64,000 bases of DNA from Eudoraea chungangensis (GCF_029360665.1 NZ_JARDUB010000001.1:806001-870000); one strand, 5' to 3'. Positions 17,514 to 26,813 are shown, counted from the first letter of the stretch. Translations and numbers: made by a program. Notes: generated from the sequence alone by a model not told the origin.

Positions 17514-19097
17514 ATGTTTACTAAAATAGGAACTATTTGTGTTTTTCTTTGCCTTTCGATTAGTGCAAAGCTATCAGCCCAAATTGAAGGTTCCGAAGAG
17601 AATCGAAACAAACTTATTGAAGATTCATTTCAATTGAATGCTTCTAACCCGGTAAACGCCTTAGAAATTACTAAGGAGAATGGTGTTTTTCTATTAAAAG
17701 ACCACGTAGAGGCAGCAAAATATGACAGTCTTTGGCTAAGAACCCTTCATGAAAGCGCTTCTTTGTATCAAGAAATGTACGATTTTGTTTCTCCTTTGAA
17801 AATAGACACTTTAGCATCTCATTCCATTGAAATAGACACAGAAGTATTAAAAGAGAGGTTGGCTGCATTAGACGAAAAAACTCCGTTTGATATTGCTTAT
17901 AATCCATCCTTGGAAAGCGTAATCAAATCATTTTTGTCTCGGAAGCACGATTTTATAGAAAGAATGATTGTGGCTAGTCAGTTCTATTTTCCTCTATTTG
18001 AGCAAGAATTAGATAATTATAACATTCCTTTAGAGATAAAATACCTGGCTATTGTAGAATCGGCCTTAAACCCAAGAGCAAAATCTAGAGTTGGAGCTAC
18101 AGGATTATGGCAGTTTATGTATAGCACTGGCAAAATGTATGGCTTGGACGTGAGTAGCTATGTGGACGACAGAAGAGACCCGATTAAATCTACCAAAGCA
18201 GCATGCGCCTATTTGTCTAAGTTGTATGATATATTTGGAGATTGGGATTTGGCATTAGCTGCTTACAATTCCGGACCAGGGAATGTAAACAAGGCAATTA
18301 GAAGGTCTGGAGGATACACTAATTATTGGAATATTAGAAGAAACTTACCTAGAGAAACTGCGGGATATGTACCGGCTTTCTTGGCAACAATGTATTTATT
18401 TGAGTATGCCGAGGAGCATGGAATTGAAAAAACAAGGATAGACCGCCCCTATTTTGAAACAGATACTATTCACGTTAAAGAGCTGATTACTTTTGATCAT
18501 ATTTCTGACTTAATCGGGATTAGTAAAGAAGAGCTTCAACTCCTTAACCCTTCGTATAAGTTAGATATAATTCCAATGGTAAAAGGCAAGAATTATATTT
18601 TACGCTTACCTAAAAACTTGATTGGAAAGTTTGTGGCTAATGAGGATATGATTTATGCCTATGTGCGAGAAGATTTAAAAAAGAAAGAAAGCCCCCTCCC
18701 CGAACTTGTGAAGACGCAGAACCGGGTAAGATATAGGGTTAGAAGTGGCGATTATTTAGGTAAAATTGCAGAAATGCATGGTGTAGGCGTTAGTCAAATA
18801 AAAAGATGGAACGGATTGCGGAGTAACAATTTGCGTGTTGGACAACGTTTAACCATCTTTCCTAGAAAACCAGTAGCTTCAGCTACCAACAATTCTTCCA
18901 ATAAAACGGCTTCAACTTCAAATGATAAGGTTCAGGTAGAAGCCAAAATCCATACGGTTAAATCAGGAGATTCCTTATGGACCATTTCTAGAAAATACCC
19001 TGGCATTTCTATTGAAGATTTAAAAAAATGGAATAGTCTTAGTGGCAATAATCTTAAACCTGGAACTAAGCTGAGATTGTGTGATTGTTCCTCTTAA
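17514..19097 (+). CDS. Membrane-bound lytic murein transglycosylase D-like protein with two LysM domains
   Basis: A 527-residue periplasmic enzyme. A signal peptide (1-22, ending KLSAQ) is followed by a spacer, then an SLT catalytic domain (about 165-330). The catalytic Glu182 is in AIVESALNPRAKS and GATGLWQFM follows; AYNSGPGNVNKAI is the third SLT block. LysM domains lie at about 403-447 (VRSGDYLGKIAEMHGV) and 479-525 (TVKSGDSLWTISRKYPG). It cleaves peptidoglycan glycan strands with formation of 1,6-anhydro ends, as in MltD. The DUF4837 lipoprotein gene starts 10 bp after the stop. Confidence 0.92.
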   Translation: MFTKIGTICVFLCLSISAKLSAQIEGSEENRNKLIEDSFQLNASNPVNALEITKENGVFLLKDHVEAAKYDSLWLRTLHESASLYQEMYDFVSPLKIDTLASHSIEIDTEVLKERLAALDEKTPFDIAYNPSLESVIKSFLSRKHDFIERMIVASQFYFPLFEQELDNYNIPLEIKYLAIVESALNPRAKSRVGATGLWQFMYSTGKMYGLDVSSYVDDRRDPIKSTKAACAYLSKLYDIFGDWDLALAAYNSGPGNVNKAIRRSGGYTNYWNIRRNLPRETAGYVPAFLATMYLFEYAEEHGIEKTRIDRPYFETDTIHVKELITFDHISDLIGISKEELQLLNPSYKLDIIPMVKGKNYILRLPKNLIGKFVANEDMIYAYVREDLKKKESPLPELVKTQNRVRYRVRSGDYLGKIAEMHGVGVSQIKRWNGLRSNNLRVGQRLTIFPRKPVASATNNSSNKTASTSNDKVQVEAKIHTVKSGDSLWTISRKYPGISIEDLKKWNSLSGNNLKPGTKLRLCDCSS

Positions 19098-19107
19098 CAC
19101 TACATAT

Positions 19108-20088
19108 ATGAAGAACATTTGCGCCTTGGTTGTAATTCTTCTCTTATCTACATCTTGTGATGATAAAAAGAAAAAAGCCTACAAGCCAGCTTCTGTTGGA
19201 GCCCTAAATACCTTGGCCGTAGTAATGGAAAATGACCTATGGGAGGGAACAGTTGGTGACAAGGTAAGGGAACATTTTGCAGAATCCCTAATTGGCCTTA
19301 CTTGGAATGAGCCCCAGTTCAATCTAGAGCATATGCCTCCTCAGGTGTTTACTGGAATGACCAGACACAGAAGGGCTGTCTTATATGTAAGCATAGATAC
19401 GGTGGATATTGCACATATAAAAACAGATCTCTACGCAACACCTCAGAAAGTAGGTGTTCTAAAAGGCCGAAACCAGGATGAACTCATTACCAATATTGAT
19501 AAATTTTCCGATAAAATTATTGCATCAATTCGAGAGACGGAGCTAGACGAGACTCAAAAACGGTTTTCAAGATCGCTGAGCCTTGATCGATCCCTACAAG
19601 AAGAATTTAATATTTCTTTAAAACTACCCACAATTTACAAAGTTGGTAAAGTAGAAGAAAACTTTGTTTGGATAGATAGAGAAATTCCTAAAGGGAGTAT
19701 GAATATTATTGTCTATACAATGCCAGGGAATAGTTTTGACAAAGACTCTACTTTTGTAAGTGATATTGTAAAGATGCGCGATTCTATCGGCAAGAAGTAT
19801 ATTCCTGGCCCGGATATTCCTAATAAAACTACGTATATGGTAACTGAAAAGGCCTTTGCTCCATATGTTTTTCCTGCAGAGTTGGCTGGAAGAAAAGCTG
19901 CTGAGGTTAGGGGTATTTGGGAAATTCAAAATTACCCCATGGCTGGACCATTCCTCACCTTTATAGTTAACGACGACAAAAACAATCGTAAACTAGTTGT
20001 AGAAGGATTTACTTTTGCTCCGGCTACCAACAAACGCGATTATATGTTTGAACTGGAGGCCATCCTTAAGACACTTCAGATAGATTAG
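19108..20088 (+). CDS. DUF4837-family lipoprotein
   Basis: I chose the ATG at 19108 (326 residues) over a GTG at 19081, because this start gives a proper lipoprotein signal (MKNICALVVILLLSTSC, Cys17) and leaves a 10-bp gap instead of an overlap with the transglycosylase gene. The body has text typical of the Bacteroidota family DUF4837: GALNTLAVVMENDLWEG near the N-terminus, then WIDREIPKGSMNIIVYTMP, and RGIWEIQNYPMAGPF toward the end. It is probably an envelope lipoprotein co-transcribed with the lytic transglycosylase. Its function is unknown. Confidence 0.87.
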   Translation: MKNICALVVILLLSTSCDDKKKKAYKPASVGALNTLAVVMENDLWEGTVGDKVREHFAESLIGLTWNEPQFNLEHMPPQVFTGMTRHRRAVLYVSIDTVDIAHIKTDLYATPQKVGVLKGRNQDELITNIDKFSDKIIASIRETELDETQKRFSRSLSLDRSLQEEFNISLKLPTIYKVGKVEENFVWIDREIPKGSMNIIVYTMPGNSFDKDSTFVSDIVKMRDSIGKKYIPGPDIPNKTTYMVTEKAFAPYVFPAELAGRKAAEVRGIWEIQNYPMAGPFLTFIVNDDKNNRKLVVEGFTFAPATNKRDYMFELEAILKTLQID

Positions 20089-20107
20089 ATCAAAGAGGTA
20101 ATTCTTC

Positions 20108-20278
20108 TTAGTCAAATGCAAAACCAGTAAAGACTCTGTATACAAAAGCATACATGGTAATGGACAGTAGGGCGAAGCAAAACCAGGAAAATACCTTAAA
20201 ATACTCCTTTAAGAATATGCTTTTCCAATTTCTAAATGCTTCAAGATAGATTTCTTTAAATAGTAGAACTTTTTCCAT
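20108..20278 (-). CDS. Small single-span membrane protein, copy 1 (56 aa)
   Basis: A 56-residue reading frame from an ATG at 20278-20276. It begins MEKVLLFKEIYLEAFRN, has a hydrophobic aromatic core (FSWFCFALLSITMYAFVY) and ends RVFTGFAFD. About 34 of 56 positions are identical to the second frame at 20482-20652, with equal length and the same C-terminal TGFAFD. Such conservation between neighbours shows that both are real genes. I think this is the flavobacterial family called DUF6747, but I am not certain. The protein probably spans the inner membrane once, with a positively charged amphipathic N-terminus. Its function is unknown. Confidence 0.8.
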   Translation of the reverse strand: MEKVLLFKEIYLEAFRNWKSIFLKEYFKVFSWFCFALLSITMYAFVYRVFTGFAFD

Positions 20279-20481
20279 ATTGTATTCTCATATAGTTAGT
20301 TCTACAAAGGTGCTTCTACTTTTATGATACGGTATATTTTATGGATATAATACCGGAATAAAAGTTGTATAACTCATCAAGCTTACAAAGCTCTAGGAAG
20401 GGTAGTTTTATTCGATGAAAGGAGCGCTGTTATGGCGTACCCATCTCAATTTAGCCCCTAAGTTACGAGTAAAAGCCTTAA

Positions 20482-20652
20482 TTAGTCAAAGGCAAAACCT
20501 GTAGCAACTCTAAAAATAAAGGCATATAGCACTACTATAAACAACGCAAAGCAAAACCAAAAGAAAAGCTTTAAGTAGTTTTTAAGTATGATGTGCCCTA
20601 TGTTTTTAAAGGCGTTAATATAAATTTCTTTAAAAAGTAAAATATGTTTCAT
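20482..20652 (-). CDS. Small single-span membrane protein, copy 2 (56 aa)
   Basis: A 56-residue paralogue of the neighbouring copy, in the same orientation and 203 bp upstream of it. It begins MKHILLFKEIYINAFKN, has the core FFWFCFALFIVVLYAFIF and ends RVATGFAFD. The identical block WFCFAL and the C-terminal TGFAFD are shared. Codons differ at many synonymous sites, so the duplication is old rather than a recent copying event. No promoter with a full TAnnTTTG box was found just upstream. Its function is unknown. Confidence 0.8.
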   Translation of the reverse strand: MKHILLFKEIYINAFKNIGHIILKNYLKLFFWFCFALFIVVLYAFIFRVATGFAFD

Positions 20653-20864
20653 GATAATAGGGTTTAGATGACCTATTATTATAACTATATGCTTGATTAT
20701 AAAGTATTTAGAGGTTGTAGATTGTTGTGAAATCTGTTATTTCGGATGTAAAAGAAGAAACAATACTATTATTTAGGACCTTTGCAGTCTTTCAGGACCT
20801 GTCTATTTCTTTAAATCTGCTATTAGCAGTATGAAATGAAGATGATTTTAGTCTAGGTAAGCTA

Positions 20865-23696
20865 TTACATTTTGACTATAATAAATTCTGAACGCCTGTT
20901 TATTTGATGCTTAGCCGAGCTACATCGTACAGTTCCATTACATTCATTTAAGAGGCGCTCTTCGCCATAACCTATTGCACTTTCAATTCTAGAAGGATCG
21001 ATACCCTTAGAGATTATGTACTCTCTAGTAGATTTTGCACGTTTATCCGAAAGATATTTGTTGTATGCTCTCTTTCCTCTAGAATCGGTGTGGGATTCAA
21101 TTTTGATTACCATAGATGGGTATTCATTCATTACTTCCACTAATTTGTCAAGTTCATTGCTGGCGTCTGTCCTAATATTAAACTTATCAAAGTCGAAGAA
21201 AATCATTTCGGTTTTGAGTTTTCTAATACCATCCTCAATCACAATTAGTTCTTTTAATTTCTTCATCGTTACGTCAACTTCAACCAATTGATTATCCTCG
21301 GTGACTATATCGCTAATATCATTGAAATAGCCTTCCTTCTCCGTTCTTATGATATATTTCGTTGTACTCTCCAGATCTTCAAATACAAAGCTCCCATCTG
21401 TGTTGGTTTCGAGCTCTTTAAGTTTAATATTATTTTCATCTAGCAGACTTACAAGAGCGGCAGGCATAATGTTCCCTGTGATTTTATCAGTGACAACCCC
21501 AGCAATAGCATTTTCGTTTGCTTCTTCAGGTAGAATTCTTTGAAATGAATAGATGTCGTCATCGCCTTTGCCTCCTCTGCGATTAGAAGCAAAAAATCCT
21601 TGCTGAGTGTTTTCATTAACGATATATGAAAAGTCGTCCTTTTTGCTATTTACAGGTTGGCCAACATTCTTTACTTCCTTAAACACCTTATCTTCATCAT
21701 ATTCAACTTCAAAAACATCTAAACCGCCAAGTCCAATATGTCCATCAGAAGAAAAGTATAATTTCTTTTCATTGATAAAAGGGAACATTTCTCGTTGCTC
21801 TGTGTTTATCTCAGGTCCTAAATTGCGTGGTTCTGAGTATTCACCATCTCCAATAATATCTACCACGAAGATGTCGGTTTTCCCTATAGTTCCTGGCATG
21901 TCTGATACAAAAAACAGCTGTTTCCCGTCAGGACTTAGAGCCGGGTGCCCTGTAGAATAGTTATCACTATTAAAAGGTAATTCTTTTACGTCTTTCCACT
22001 CTCCATTAATTTTTTTGGCGGTATAAATTTTTAAGTTGTTAACACCGTTTTTATCACGTTTAAGCTTTTTACCAAAATTGTTTCTCGTAAAATACATTGT
22101 AGTATTATCCGGGGAGAAGGATACGGAGGCTTCATGGTATTTTGTATTTATCTTTTTGGAGAATTTAATGGCATCTCTTACCTCCTGCGTTTCCTTGTTA
22201 ATTTTCGCCACATATAGGTCAAGGTAGGGCTGATCATTCCATTTATACCGTCTGGTATGTAAAAATAGGGAATCCATCGCCGAAGCAAATACAACGCGGT
22301 CGTCTCCATAGAAGGATGGAGAAAACTCGGAATACCTTGAATTAATTTCGAGATTAGCTATGGTAAACAAATTCTTTTCACTCAGAATGTTGTCGAGAAT
22401 TATTTCGTTATAATCCTCTTTAATGTCATTTGCATTTGCGGCATTAGAATTATCGCGTTCATAGAGCTTCATTAGTCTTTTTGCCCTGGCATATTTACCG
22501 GTACCTTTAAGGGTATGAGCATATTTAAATATATTATCATTAGACATTTCATTTTTGTAGTTTTTAAATAAAATATCATACCAATAGTATGCTCTTTCCA
22601 TATTGGTATTATAATAATGCGCATCGGCAACCTTTTGAATGATATCATAGGATGCATTACTTCCCTCTGCTTCTAAAACCTGCTCATAGATGTTTGCGGC
22701 CTCTGCGTACCACATTTTCTCAAAATACGTATCAGCTTTCTCTAAGAGCTTTTCGTTTCCTAAAGAACTGCGTTTAGATTTTTTCTGCGTTGGTTTGTTA
22801 TCGGAAAGAAGTGTCTTTTTAGAAGGAATGTTTTTCTGATTAGACACAGCCTTGGTGTTTTCGGAATGTAATTCTACACTATTTTTTACTTGTAGAATCC
22901 AAAGCTTGTTCAAATATGAGCCGTTAAGTTTGTTTTGATGAGCCAAAATTGCTTTGTCCGGATCTAAATATTTTTTTAAATAAATATAGTTTAGATTGTT
23001 CTTTTTGTTTTTGAAAATTCCAGGTTTAAATCCTTTTTCTGTGTATTTGGCTATGTTTAATGCTGCATTTTTAGGATCCCCGTAAACTCCTGCAATTAAA
23101 TAGAAGCCATTGCTAACCTCCTTTAAATCATCAATAACTCTAGCCGGCACTTTTTTATCCTTGGCGATCTTAAGAAAGCTATCGTAGCCTTTATTAGGTT
23201 TAACCGCTTCAAGGACGTTTTTTGAAATTGTTGGAGCTGCATGTAAAACCCATGTTTTGGCGGTATACTGATTATTAAAATTCGAATTTATTAAGGCTAA
23301 GGTATTCTCCCATCGGGAGTCATAGTTTATATAAACATAGTTCAGTTTTGACCCCTTATGGTAGAGTATTTCTGCGGGCAGTCCTTTTAAAGCAAGCTTT
23401 TTCTTAAAGTTTTTGGCATTCGATAATTCTCCAAAAACTCCGGTAATGGCATAAAACCCTGTAGCCTCCTTAGGAAAGCCTTTGACACTTCTTGATGGGA
23501 TGCCGTGTTTTTTGGCGGCAGAAAAGAAATTTTCTAGGCCCGAAATGGTATTACTTGTTGTAATAGAATTTGGTGCGTCCATTTCAACACTTATTTCTGT
23601 GGCATTCCCCATTAGCATAGATTGCCATAGAATGAAACAGGCAAACAAGTATGTTGTATATAAAGATTTAGTCAAAAAAAGGTACTTGAAAAACAA
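20865..23696 (-). CDS. PorE-like OmpA-family outer-membrane protein with SPOR-like repeats, TPR, PD40 propeller and carboxypeptidase-regulatory domain
   Basis: A 943-residue secreted protein. After an N-terminal signal (about 1-32) there are two related SPOR-like modules (about 50-155 and 168-275), each with a GFY-x-I-x-GV(F/Y)G core. A TPR-like helical region follows (about 315-430), then a WD40/PD40-type propeller (about 445-715: SFSPDNTTMYFTRN, ALSPDGKQLFFVSD, KKLYFSSDGHIGLGG), a carboxypeptidase-regulatory-like domain (about 735-800: AIAGVVTDKITGNI), and a peptidoglycan-binding OmpA domain (about 830-943: ESHTDSRG, QINRRSEF). The TPR-propeller-CRD-OmpA order is that of PorE and the OmpA proteins paired with PorP, so a T9SS or envelope-anchoring role is likely. 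The SPOR-like pair is an unusual addition. Confidence 0.87.
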   Translation of the reverse strand: MFFKYLFLTKSLYTTYLFACFILWQSMLMGNATEISVEMDAPNSITTSNTISGLENFFSAAKKHGIPSRSVKGFPKEATGFYAITGVFGELSNAKNFKKKLALKGLPAEILYHKGSKLNYVYINYDSRWENTLALINSNFNNQYTAKTWVLHAAPTISKNVLEAVKPNKGYDSFLKIAKDKKVPARVIDDLKEVSNGFYLIAGVYGDPKNAALNIAKYTEKGFKPGIFKNKKNNLNYIYLKKYLDPDKAILAHQNKLNGSYLNKLWILQVKNSVELHSENTKAVSNQKNIPSKKTLLSDNKPTQKKSKRSSLGNEKLLEKADTYFEKMWYAEAANIYEQVLEAEGSNASYDIIQKVADAHYYNTNMERAYYWYDILFKNYKNEMSNDNIFKYAHTLKGTGKYARAKRLMKLYERDNSNAANANDIKEDYNEIILDNILSEKNLFTIANLEINSRYSEFSPSFYGDDRVVFASAMDSLFLHTRRYKWNDQPYLDLYVAKINKETQEVRDAIKFSKKINTKYHEASVSFSPDNTTMYFTRNNFGKKLKRDKNGVNNLKIYTAKKINGEWKDVKELPFNSDNYSTGHPALSPDGKQLFFVSDMPGTIGKTDIFVVDIIGDGEYSEPRNLGPEINTEQREMFPFINEKKLYFSSDGHIGLGGLDVFEVEYDEDKVFKEVKNVGQPVNSKKDDFSYIVNENTQQGFFASNRRGGKGDDDIYSFQRILPEEANENAIAGVVTDKITGNIMPAALVSLLDENNIKLKELETNTDGSFVFEDLESTTKYIIRTEKEGYFNDISDIVTEDNQLVEVDVTMKKLKELIVIEDGIRKLKTEMIFFDFDKFNIRTDASNELDKLVEVMNEYPSMVIKIESHTDSRGKRAYNKYLSDKRAKSTREYIISKGIDPSRIESAIGYGEERLLNECNGTVRCSSAKHQINRRSEFIIVKM

Positions 23697-23759
23697 AATC
23701 TAAGATTTAGAATAAAGGTTAGTTTTAGTAAGACTCACATTATCAGCTACATCTGTAAC

Positions 23760-23767
23760 CAAAAATA
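23760..23767 (-). promoter_or_regulatory. Promoter -7 box for the OmpA-family gene
   Basis: On the minus strand TATTTTTG matches TAnnTTTG, 63 bp before the start codon. No -33 match at good spacing was found. Confidence 0.4.
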
Positions 23768-23957
23768 AACCTATATCTTATCTGGATTTAGTTTTTGTTG
23801 TGAAATAGAACATTTTTGTCGTGTATGTCCAACTTATGTATTTCATCGATACGCCGCTTACCTATAAAGCCTTAGAAAATCAAGAAGTAGTCTGTATTTG
23901 TGTTAAAGCAAATTCGATTAAAATAGAATACCGATAAGTATAATAACGGGAAAGGAT

Positions 23958-23982
23958 AAAAAAAATGCGCCATAATAGCGCA
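23958..23982 (-). terminator. Intrinsic terminator after tatA
   Basis: On the minus strand the stem TGCGC, loop TATTATG and stem GCGCA are followed directly by eight T. It lies about 40 bp after the tatA stop. Confidence 0.75.
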
Positions 23983-24019
23983 CTCTAGTTATATTATAAT
24001 ATTTCTAAGATTGAGCGGT

Positions 24020-24205
24020 CTAATTGTCCTTATTTTCTTCAAGTTGTTCATCTTCTTTAGAGGCATCTTTGAATTCTTTTATTCCACTACCAAGGCCTCT
24101 CATTAGCTCAGGAATTTTCTTTCCTCCAAAAAGAAGTAAAACAACCATGACGACGATGGCAATTTGCCATGGACCTATTGCTAAGAATGTTACTGCAGCG
24201 ATCAT
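24020..24205 (-). CDS. tatA: Twin-arginine translocase subunit TatA/TatE
   Basis: A 61-residue protein with one N-terminal membrane helix (about 7-26) followed by the hinge and amphipathic helix [20 protein letters not shown] (26-45), the signature of TatA/E, and an acidic tail. TatA forms the pore through which folded twin-arginine proteins cross the inner membrane. tatB/tatC are not adjacent. A TACCTTTG -7 box lies upstream and an intrinsic terminator follows, so it is probably monocistronic. Confidence 0.93.
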   Translation of the reverse strand: MIAAVTFLAIGPWQIAIVVMVVLLLFGGKKIPELMRGLGSGIKEFKDASKEDEQLEENKDN

Positions 24206-24226
24206 ATTATTTTAATTTAGTAAAAT

Positions 24227-24234
24227 CAAAGGTA
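24227..24234 (-). promoter_or_regulatory. Promoter -7 box for tatA
   Basis: On the minus strand TACCTTTG matches TAnnTTTG, 21 bp before the tatA start. Confidence 0.5.
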
Positions 24235-24369
24235 CTAAAAAGTCTTTACTTTGCGGTTTATTAGAACGGCTTCTTGGGAAAATAATTGTAATTTTTTCAA
24301 AAAACCATAAAAGAATAATCAGTCTATATTAAATTAACACCTTATTAGCTTTAGACAAAAGTCGAATCT

Positions 24370-24377
24370 TATCTTTG
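24370..24377 (+). promoter_or_regulatory. Promoter -7 box for the M23 peptidase gene
   Basis: TATCTTTG matches TAnnTTTG and ends only 6 bp before the ATG at 24384. If it is used, the transcript would be almost leaderless. Confidence 0.4.
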
Positions 24378-24383
24378 TAAACG

Positions 24384-25253
24384 ATGGCTAAAAAACAAAA
24401 GAAAAGGAAAGAGTTGCGCAGAAAACTTCTGCATAAGTATCGTTTGGTGATATTGAACGAAAGTACATTTGAAGAAAAAATTTCCTTTAAGTTAAGTCGT
24501 TTGAATGTTTTTGTTACTGGAACATTGCTTATTGTAGGGCTCATTGGCTTAACAACTTTATTAATTGCCTTTACTCCTTTAAGAGAGTATATACCTGGTT
24601 ATTCTTCTACCAAGCTTAAGCGTCAGGCCACCGAGCTTACCTATAAAACGGATTCATTGGTAAATGTTTTAGAATATACCAATAGGTATTTATCTAATAT
24701 TAGAATGGTATTAAAAGGTGAGGTTGAAAACAACCAGGTCAATAGAGATTCTCTCTTTCAACAGTTTAAAATAGACCCCAATACAGTTGATCTATCTCCG
24801 ATTAGGGAGGATTCCTTATTGAGAGCTGAGGTGGCCTTGGAAGATAAGTACAATCTATTTGAATCGGACTCTGAAAACAAGGCTTTAATTTTTTTCTCCC
24901 CATTAAGCGGCACTATTTCCCAACCTTATAATCCTAAAATAAAACATTTTGCCGTAGATATTGTCTCCTCCAAAGATACTCCGGTAAAGGCAATTGCTCC
25001 GGGCACAGTGGTTTTTGCCGAATGGACAGCAGAAACAGGTTATGTTATCATCCTAGAACATAAGAACGGACTTATTTCTGTATATAAACACAATGGTGCT
25101 TTGAACAAATCTCAAGGAGATTTTGTAAGAGCAGGAGAGGTAATTGCCTCAGTAGGTAACACAGGACGATTGACAACCGGACCTCATTTACATTTTGAGT
25201 TGTGGAATAATGGAAACCCTATGAATCCAACGGATTATGTTGATTTTAATTGA
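24384..25253 (+). CDS. M23-family membrane-anchored peptidoglycan endopeptidase
   Basis: A 289-residue protein with a very basic N-terminus (1-20), one membrane anchor (about 42-63), a coiled linker, and a C-terminal M23/LytM domain (about 168-289). The zinc ligands are visible: His188 and Asp192 (HFAVD) and His270 in the HLH motif (268-270), with His236 and His268 as catalytic histidines. It therefore looks active and should cut peptide cross-links during cell-wall growth or division. The GH3-family gene follows 5 bp downstream. Confidence 0.93.
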   Translation: MAKKQKKRKELRRKLLHKYRLVILNESTFEEKISFKLSRLNVFVTGTLLIVGLIGLTTLLIAFTPLREYIPGYSSTKLKRQATELTYKTDSLVNVLEYTNRYLSNIRMVLKGEVENNQVNRDSLFQQFKIDPNTVDLSPIREDSLLRAEVALEDKYNLFESDSENKALIFFSPLSGTISQPYNPKIKHFAVDIVSSKDTPVKAIAPGTVVFAEWTAETGYVIILEHKNGLISVYKHNGALNKSQGDFVRAGEVIASVGNTGRLTTGPHLHFELWNNGNPMNPTDYVDFN

Positions 25254-25258
25254 GCACT

Positions 25259-26755
25259 ATGTCTATAAAGTCTTACGCTTCTCTTTTGTTTGCTCGTTTT
25301 ATTGTTAGGAAAACTAATAAATGGAAGAACCACCCTCAAAGCGCTCAGGAAAAAGTTTTTAAATCGCTAATTAAACATGCAGAAAAAACAGACTTTGGGA
25401 AAGACCATAATTTTCATTCCATAAAATCGCATAAAGACTTTGTTAGAAATGTGCCGATTAGAGATTATGAGGCACTAAAACAATACGTAGATAAGATGGT
25501 TGATGGGGCTACGGATGTTCTTTGGCCAGGACAACCCCTATATTACGCAAAAACTTCTGGTACCACTTCTGGAGCAAAATATATTCCTATTACTAAGGCA
25601 TCCATTAAAGAGCAAGTGCTGGCTTCCAGAAATGCCATATTAAATTATATAAATGAAACAAAAAACACACAATTTGTAGATGGAAAATGGATTTTTTTGC
25701 AAGGAAGTCCAGAATTAGAAGACTTAAATGGAGTTCAGCTAGGTAGACTTTCAGGTATTTCGGCGCATTATGTGCCTAATTATTTACAGAGTAACCGGTT
25801 GCCCAGTTGGGAAGCCAATTGCATAGAAGACTGGGAAACCAAAGTAGAGCGTATTGTTGACGAAACAATATCTGAAAATATGACCGTTATAGCAGGGATC
25901 CCTTCATGGGTACAAATGTATTTTGAGCGCCTAAAATTAAGATGCAATAAGAATATCGGGGATCTTTTTGAAAACTTTCAACTCTTTATTTACGGCGGAG
26001 TTAATTATGAGCCATATAGGGCAAAGTTTGAAGAACTTATTGGCCGTAAAGTAGACAGTATTGAACTCTTTCCTGCTAGTGAAGGATTTTTTGCTTATCA
26101 GGATTCTCAAAAAGAGAAGGGAATGTTGTTATTATTGAATTCTGGAATTTTCTATGAATTTGTTAGGGCGGATCAATTTTATGAAGCGGACGCCCCAAGG
26201 CTTACTATAACCGAAGTGCAATTAGCTGTAGATTATGTAATGATTATTTCTACAAATGCAGGGTTATGGGCGTATAACTTAGGAGATACCGTTCAATTTG
26301 TATCATTAATTCCATTTAAAGTAATTGTAAGTGGAAGAATCAAGCATTTTATTTCTGCTTTTGGGGAACATGTTATCGCTAAGGAAGTAGAATACGCCAT
26401 GCAGGAGGCTTTAAGTGCCTCAAAGGCGATTATCAATGAATTCACAGTGGCTCCACAAATAAGTCCTATTAATGGCTTACCATACCACGAATGGTTTGTT
26501 GAGTTCGAAAGTGAACCAAAAGAAATGTCTGCTTTTATAGAGAAATTGGATTTAAGCTTGCAAAAGCAGAATAGTTATTACTTTGACTTGATAGAAGGTA
26601 AAGTACTTCAACGTCTTATAGTTACTCCTGTAAGAAAGGGTGGATTTCAAGATTTTATGAAGAAGAAAGGTAAGCTTGGCGGACAAAATAAGATTCAGAG
26701 ACTGTCTAACGACAGAAGAATTGCAGATGAATTACAAGAGTTTATACAGAAGTAG
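25259..26755 (+). CDS. GH3 auxin-responsive promoter family protein (acyl-adenylate-forming)
   Basis: A 498-residue protein of the GH3 family in the ANL adenylating superfamily. The phosphate-binding A3 motif is KTSGTTSGAKYIP (98-110). Later blocks include LFIYGGVNYEPY, ELFPASEGFFAYQD (A5-like), GLWAYNLGDTVQF and SGRIKHFISAFGEHV. Plant GH3 enzymes join amino acids to acyl hormones; bacterial substrates are mostly unknown. I chose the ATG at 25259 rather than a TTG at 25250, since it avoids overlap and gives the common MSIKSYASLLFARF start. It is probably co-transcribed with the M23 peptidase gene. Confidence 0.9.
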   Translation: MSIKSYASLLFARFIVRKTNKWKNHPQSAQEKVFKSLIKHAEKTDFGKDHNFHSIKSHKDFVRNVPIRDYEALKQYVDKMVDGATDVLWPGQPLYYAKTSGTTSGAKYIPITKASIKEQVLASRNAILNYINETKNTQFVDGKWIFLQGSPELEDLNGVQLGRLSGISAHYVPNYLQSNRLPSWEANCIEDWETKVERIVDETISENMTVIAGIPSWVQMYFERLKLRCNKNIGDLFENFQLFIYGGVNYEPYRAKFEELIGRKVDSIELFPASEGFFAYQDSQKEKGMLLLLNSGIFYEFVRADQFYEADAPRLTITEVQLAVDYVMIISTNAGLWAYNLGDTVQFVSLIPFKVIVSGRIKHFISAFGEHVIAKEVEYAMQEALSASKAIINEFTVAPQISPINGLPYHEWFVEFESEPKEMSAFIEKLDLSLQKQNSYYFDLIEGKVLQRLIVTPVRKGGFQDFMKKKGKLGGQNKIQRLSNDRRIADELQEFIQK

Positions 26756-26813
26756 CCAATAGTTGTTTAGTTTTAGGCTTTCCTTGACTTCTTTAGCCAT
26801 AAAATATTTAATG

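Larger units (their letters stand above)
23697..24019. other. Intergenic region (323 bp)
   Basis: No convincing gene. It holds a candidate promoter for the OmpA gene (minus strand, 23760-23767) and the tatA terminator (minus strand, 23958-23982). A 34-codon frame on the plus strand has no supporting features. Confidence 0.6.

Noticed and set aside
23826-23935. A short plus-strand frame (about 34 codons, MYFIDTPLTYK) in the OmpA-tatA gap
   Set aside because: Too short, no promoter, no neighbour in operon spacing and no repeated or conserved pattern.
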